Origin: Pseudomonadota bacterium
GTDB taxonomy: Bacteria > Myxococcota > Bradymonadia > UBA4248
Direction: 5' to 3'
DNA: 7,883 nt
NCBI GenBank assembly: GCA_017629415.1
Contig: JAGBXG010000192.1
Span: 1 to 7,883 of the forward strand
The notes beneath the pieces were generated by a model that did not search any database, had not been told where the DNA came from, and worked only from the letters and a program-made list of their open reading frames with translations. Of the stretch, positions 5,346 to 7,883 are shown piece by piece. Position 1 is the first letter of the stretch; each line of letters starts with the position of its first letter. Position numbers and translations under genes: made by a program.

Positions 5346-7097
5346 CTACCGCCACTCATAAATCGCATCGGCACTGTCCAAATAAAGTTTATGACCGTTC
5401 TGAATAAAACCGGTAGCCAGCCATGGCAACGGGATTTGAGCCACTCTTTGGCCTGTTTTGCGCTCCAAAACGAGAATGGCACGGTCAAAGAGAAAATAAA
5501 TATTGTCGGCATAAGACCAGGCATCTCGCGGCATCGAAACGGTACGATATTTCCATAATGGCGCCTGATTTTGAACATCATAAGCCAACAAATATCCCCC
5601 GACTTCCGAAAAGATAAAAGTATGATTCTGACCGCAATGGATAAAATCAGATTCGATCACATTGACTTGCCAATCAAATTCGGATGTTTCGAAATTCCAT
5701 GAAGCAAATTGTCCGGGACCCGGCATAAACATCAGCCTGTTTTGAAGCTGACAGCTGTGACGCATACGCAATCTTGACGAAGTTTCAATCGGTTGATGCG
5801 TCAAAATATTGCCATCGCGGCTGATTTCAAACACCGCTTGATCATTAATCACCCCAATTTTCTCAGAATCCGAGCCCAATCCGCGCAGACCTCCAGAAAG
5901 CCGCCGAGTTTGCCATTTCATCAACCCTGTTTTGCGATCCAGACATTGAATTTCAAATCCACGCTGCTGCTGTGAACGATTGGCGGTGTAAAGGCAAATG
6001 AGATCATCATCGATATGTAAGCCGACATCATCCAATGTCATGGCATCCTGAAATGTCAGCAGGGATTTCCAGGCATGGGTCGCACGAGTCGGCTGATAAT
6101 AAAGTGCCAATTTAACCGGTGTTTCAGCGGCAACAATATATGTTGCTTCTCGCGCGCAATAAATCGCTGCAATATCGGAAATCGAAAGACTTTGAGGCGG
6201 CGTATAAAGGGACTGAAGATGCCGCAAGCTATGCACAGGTTTAGTTCCAGCGGCATCCAAAGAAAGTACGCAGCCATGCGGATAATATTGATGCGATGGC
6301 AGCCGAACGGCTTTGAGTTCATCGCTCAAAACTTGCGGCATCAATCCCTGCGTCCGCATCCATTGTGCTGTCTGTTCGGGATTAATTGCCGTGAATGTCG
6401 GAAAAACCTGCGTCAAATGATGCCAAAATTGCGCATCCACACTGCCTTCATTACTGACAGGCACTTCATCTTGCCACTCAAAATGCCAGCCATCCCAAAC
6501 CATACTCAAGTCTTTCGGACCATAAAACTTCATGCTGAGAACATAAGCATATTCGGCACGCATGGGAGCTGTTTTCGACACACGCTTGATTCTGTTTGTT
6601 TGTTTCTTAAATTGAATTTCGAGCCGCCCCCAAACTTCATCATGCTTGTCAAGCTGCGAAGTTTTTTTCAACTCCCAAGGCTGCGGCACATGGGCATGCA
6701 GCAAGTTCCACAAACGTTCTTCAAATGCATCGAGCTTGGACTTGGGAATACCGCGAATCACAAATTGAGTGCGTATCGGAAGCCGCTGATCATCAGAGGG
6801 ATATTGGCTTAAAAGGGTACGATTGGTGGCTTGAAACAATTTGGGCAGAGATTCGTCGTCATGGACATCAAGGATCCTTGGCAAATCCAGAATTTGAGCC
6901 TCTGATTTGAGATCATTTTGTTCAGACACCACGTTTAAAGCATCAGCAGAGGTATCGGCTTTAAACTGAGCCATGGTCTGCGTTGCCCTATCGATATCAC
7001 TGATTTGCGCATGCTTTGTCGGACGCTCTGTATGTGTTTCTTTGCATGCCGTCATCCATAAAAGACATAGAATTGATATCACATAGAAAACGCGCAT
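5346..7097 (-). CDS. Lipoprotein with C-terminal PQQ-type beta-propeller-like domain
   Basis: A 583-residue predicted lipoprotein. The ATG at 7097 is the first start after an in-frame TGA 21 bases upstream; no good Shine-Dalgarno is seen. Residues 1-17 form a lipoprotein signal peptide with lipobox MTAC, making Cys18 the lipidated residue; Lys at +2 suggests outer-membrane sorting by the usual Lol rule. Residues about 19-90 look like a flexible linker, and about 105-255 form a domain I cannot place. From about 300 the chain carries degenerate propeller blades with PQQ-like signatures: IQCLDRKTGLMKWQT (383-397), LLAYDVQNQAPLWKYRT (503-519) and ILVLERKTGQRVAQIP (541-556). Such blades resemble BamB and other PQQ-like proteins, but the extra N-terminal domain makes BamB itself unlikely. 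Likely a periplasmic-face protein for binding partners; exact role unknown. It is divergent from the B-box gene and ends with TAG. Confidence 0.85.
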   Translation of the reverse strand: MRVFYVISILCLLWMTACKETHTERPTKHAQISDIDRATQTMAQFKADTSADALNVVSEQNDLKSEAQILDLPRILDVHDDESLPKLFQATNRTLLSQYPSDDQRLPIRTQFVIRGIPKSKLDAFEERLWNLLHAHVPQPWELKKTSQLDKHDEVWGRLEIQFKKQTNRIKRVSKTAPMRAEYAYVLSMKFYGPKDLSMVWDGWHFEWQDEVPVSNEGSVDAQFWHHLTQVFPTFTAINPEQTAQWMRTQGLMPQVLSDELKAVRLPSHQYYPHGCVLSLDAAGTKPVHSLRHLQSLYTPPQSLSISDIAAIYCAREATYIVAAETPVKLALYYQPTRATHAWKSLLTFQDAMTLDDVGLHIDDDLICLYTANRSQQQRGFEIQCLDRKTGLMKWQTRRLSGGLRGLGSDSEKIGVINDQAVFEISRDGNILTHQPIETSSRLRMRHSCQLQNRLMFMPGPGQFASWNFETSEFDWQVNVIESDFIHCGQNHTFIFSEVGGYLLAYDVQNQAPLWKYRTVSMPRDAWSYADNIYFLFDRAILVLERKTGQRVAQIPLPWLATGFIQNGHKLYLDSADAIYEWR

Positions 7098-7152
7098 ACG
7101 ATAACTGCTTAATCATCCTGCTTAAAGCACAGGCAACGTGACTGAGGATTGA

Positions 7153-7179
7153 ACTATAAGACCAAAATGTGTAAATGAA
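7153..7179 (-). promoter_or_regulatory. Possible promoter for the lipoprotein gene
   Basis: On the minus strand TATAGT (7153-7158) is a fair -10 box, with TTCATT (7174-7179) 15 bases upstream as a weak -35. It lies 56 bases before the start at 7097. The short spacing and poor -35 make this tentative. Confidence 0.25.
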
Positions 7180-7192
7180 CGGGCGCTTTTAA

Positions 7193-7208
7193 ACCCTTTA
7201 GTAAGGGT
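7193..7208. promoter_or_regulatory. Inverted repeat between divergent genes, possible operator
   Basis: ACCCTT (7193-7198) and AAGGGT (7203-7208) form a 6-base inverted repeat around TAGT. It sits midway in the 174-base gap between the divergent lipoprotein and B-box genes, a position where a shared regulator could bind. No regulator family is recognised. Confidence 0.3.
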
Positions 7209-7225
7209 ATTTAACAGGTTTACGG

Positions 7226-7253
7226 TTGATTCATCAGAATTTTCACAGATATT
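7226..7253 (+). promoter_or_regulatory. Possible promoter for the B-box gene
   Basis: TTGATT (7226-7231) and GATATT (7248-7253) are 16 bases apart and could be -35 and -10 boxes. Transcription would begin close to 7260, leaving a leader of about a dozen bases, which agrees with the lack of a Shine-Dalgarno before the ATG at 7272. Tentative. Confidence 0.25.
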
Positions 7254-7271
7254 TTTGATATTCTTTTACCA

Positions 7272-7829
7272 ATGTCTTCATCCCCATTAAAATCATCCTT
7301 CAAGTCAGAATTAGAAACCGCATTTCAAAGTGAATATGGCATCATTCCGCCATCGTCTCTGAGATCTAAACGCACCTATGTATGTGCCAAACATCCTCAT
7401 AAAGATGCCTTTTGTTTATGTGCAAAATGCGGCAAACTGTTATGTGAAAAATGCGAGATGACAGTTTCAGGCCGTCGTTATTGCGAGACATGCTTGATAG
7501 AGGATGACGGTTTACGCGCCTCGTTCGAAGAGCAATTTTTCAAATCACGTCAAAAACCAGCCGAAGAAGAGGAGCAAATCGAATGGAAAGCCCCTAAAAC
7601 CATTCGAGAAATCCCGGTTGCGATTTTAAACATGATGTCGAACAGTCAACGGTTCTTTAAAACTGCAAAAGACAGTTCATTTGTCGCGACTTTTATCATG
7701 GCGTTTATTGCATTGTTGCCGCAAGGGATTTACCTGTATCTGGCACAGCTAAAAGAGCTCATTCCCCAACTGCCCGAGCAGTTTCAGCCCTATTTAGAGC
7801 AAATAAGCAATTTTTCGGACATATCGTAG
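7272..7829 (+). CDS. B-box-type zinc-finger protein with start of a Yip1-like membrane domain, ends at an in-frame TAG
   Basis: The product, 185 residues to the TAG, has an N-terminal zinc-binding cluster: C38-x2-H41, C50-x2-C53, C58-x2-C61 and C71-x2-C74, with the core CAKCGKLLCEKC and GRRYCETC. This is the B-box-type finger seen at the start of many membrane proteins in Myxococcota and relatives, where it usually precedes a multi-helix Yip1 domain. Here an acidic linker (about 80-105, EEEEQ) leads to one hydrophobic helix (about 137-160) and an amphipathic stretch before the stop. A Yip1 domain normally has several helices, so the protein looks cut short, and the same frame after the TAG is hydrophobic. 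The start at 7272 is the only good choice although no Shine-Dalgarno is visible. Function unknown; the finger likely mediates protein contacts at the membrane. Confidence 0.75.
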   Translation: MSSSPLKSSFKSELETAFQSEYGIIPPSSLRSKRTYVCAKHPHKDAFCLCAKCGKLLCEKCEMTVSGRRYCETCLIEDDGLRASFEEQFFKSRQKPAEEEEQIEWKAPKTIREIPVAILNMMSNSQRFFKTAKDSSFVATFIMAFIALLPQGIYLYLAQLKELIPQLPEQFQPYLEQISNFSDIS

Positions 7830-7883
7830 ATAGGCATTGCGTGTGCTGTAACGCTGATTCGTTTACTGATCTTGGATATATTG
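7830..7883 (+). other. In-frame hydrophobic continuation after the TAG (runs off window)
   Basis: Read in the same frame as the B-box gene, the 18 codons after the TAG encode IGIACAVTLIRLLILDIL with no further stop. This looks like a membrane helix of the kind expected next in a Yip1-like domain. It suggests that the gene is interrupted by a nonsense change, that the TAG is read through, or that there is a base error. With only 54 bases visible, chance cannot be excluded. Confidence 0.45.

Noticed and set aside
5313..5558. Small frames on the + strand entering the 3' end of the lipoprotein gene
   Set aside because: They overlap the coding region of the minus-strand gene and hairpin S4, have no start signals, and encode no recognisable protein.
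6075..6812. Long + strand open frame of 245 codons opposite the lipoprotein gene
   Set aside because: Its product is Arg/Cys/His-rich with no domain, and it lies wholly antisense to a gene with a signal peptide and propeller signatures. It is a shadow frame.
7803..7883. Frameshift near the end of the B-box gene as an explanation for its shortness
   Set aside because: One alternative frame is open but encodes a non-hydrophobic, Cys-rich sequence and the other hits stops; the original frame after TAG gives the hydrophobic helix, so a nonsense change fits better than an indel.

Overview
The window looks like a piece of chromosome from a Gram-negative bacterium, most likely one of the former Deltaproteobacteria (Myxococcota, Bdellovibrionota or SAR324-like). 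The reasons are a type II secretion operon with a PilM-like GspL and a GspN of the deltaproteobacterial kind, a gene with an N-terminal B-box-type zinc finger leading into a Yip1-like membrane region, and a lipoprotein with a classical lipobox. This taxonomic guess rests on gene families and not on a database search. The coding DNA is moderately AT-rich. Translation starts in the left half mostly have clear Shine-Dalgarno sequences.

Left part (1-4271, + strand): the 3' part of gspL, then gspM and gspN with overlapping ends (8 and 11 bases), then a nitroreductase-family flavoprotein gene 11 bases after gspN. GspL and GspM would form the inner-membrane platform of a type II secretion system. 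GspN is an accessory, membrane-anchored periplasmic protein. Here it is long (564 residues) because of charged and repetitive insertions and a tail. The run ends in two tandem hairpins, the second followed by six T's, which is a good intrinsic terminator.

Middle (4272-5345): one + strand gene of unknown function encodes a soluble helical (possibly TPR-like) domain followed by three predicted membrane helices. It converges on the next gene across a 221-base gap. That gap holds a GC-rich chain of hairpins, three of them placed back to back. One is built like the two hairpins after the nitroreductase gene, read on the other strand: same TAT/ATA inner arms, same bulged C, same three-base loop size, but different inner stem bases. 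This looks like a small dispersed hairpin family.

Right part (5346-7883): a - strand lipoprotein gene with a C-terminal PQQ-type beta-propeller-like region is transcribed divergently from a + strand B-box/Yip1-like gene. The latter stops at a TAG after its first membrane helix, but the same frame beyond the TAG stays open to the window edge and encodes another hydrophobic stretch. The gene may therefore be interrupted or read through.

No tRNA, rRNA, CRISPR array, insertion sequence or defence system was found. The most interesting items are the hairpin family with its composite hairpin array, the in-frame TAG in the Yip1-like gene, and the unusual repeats in GspN.
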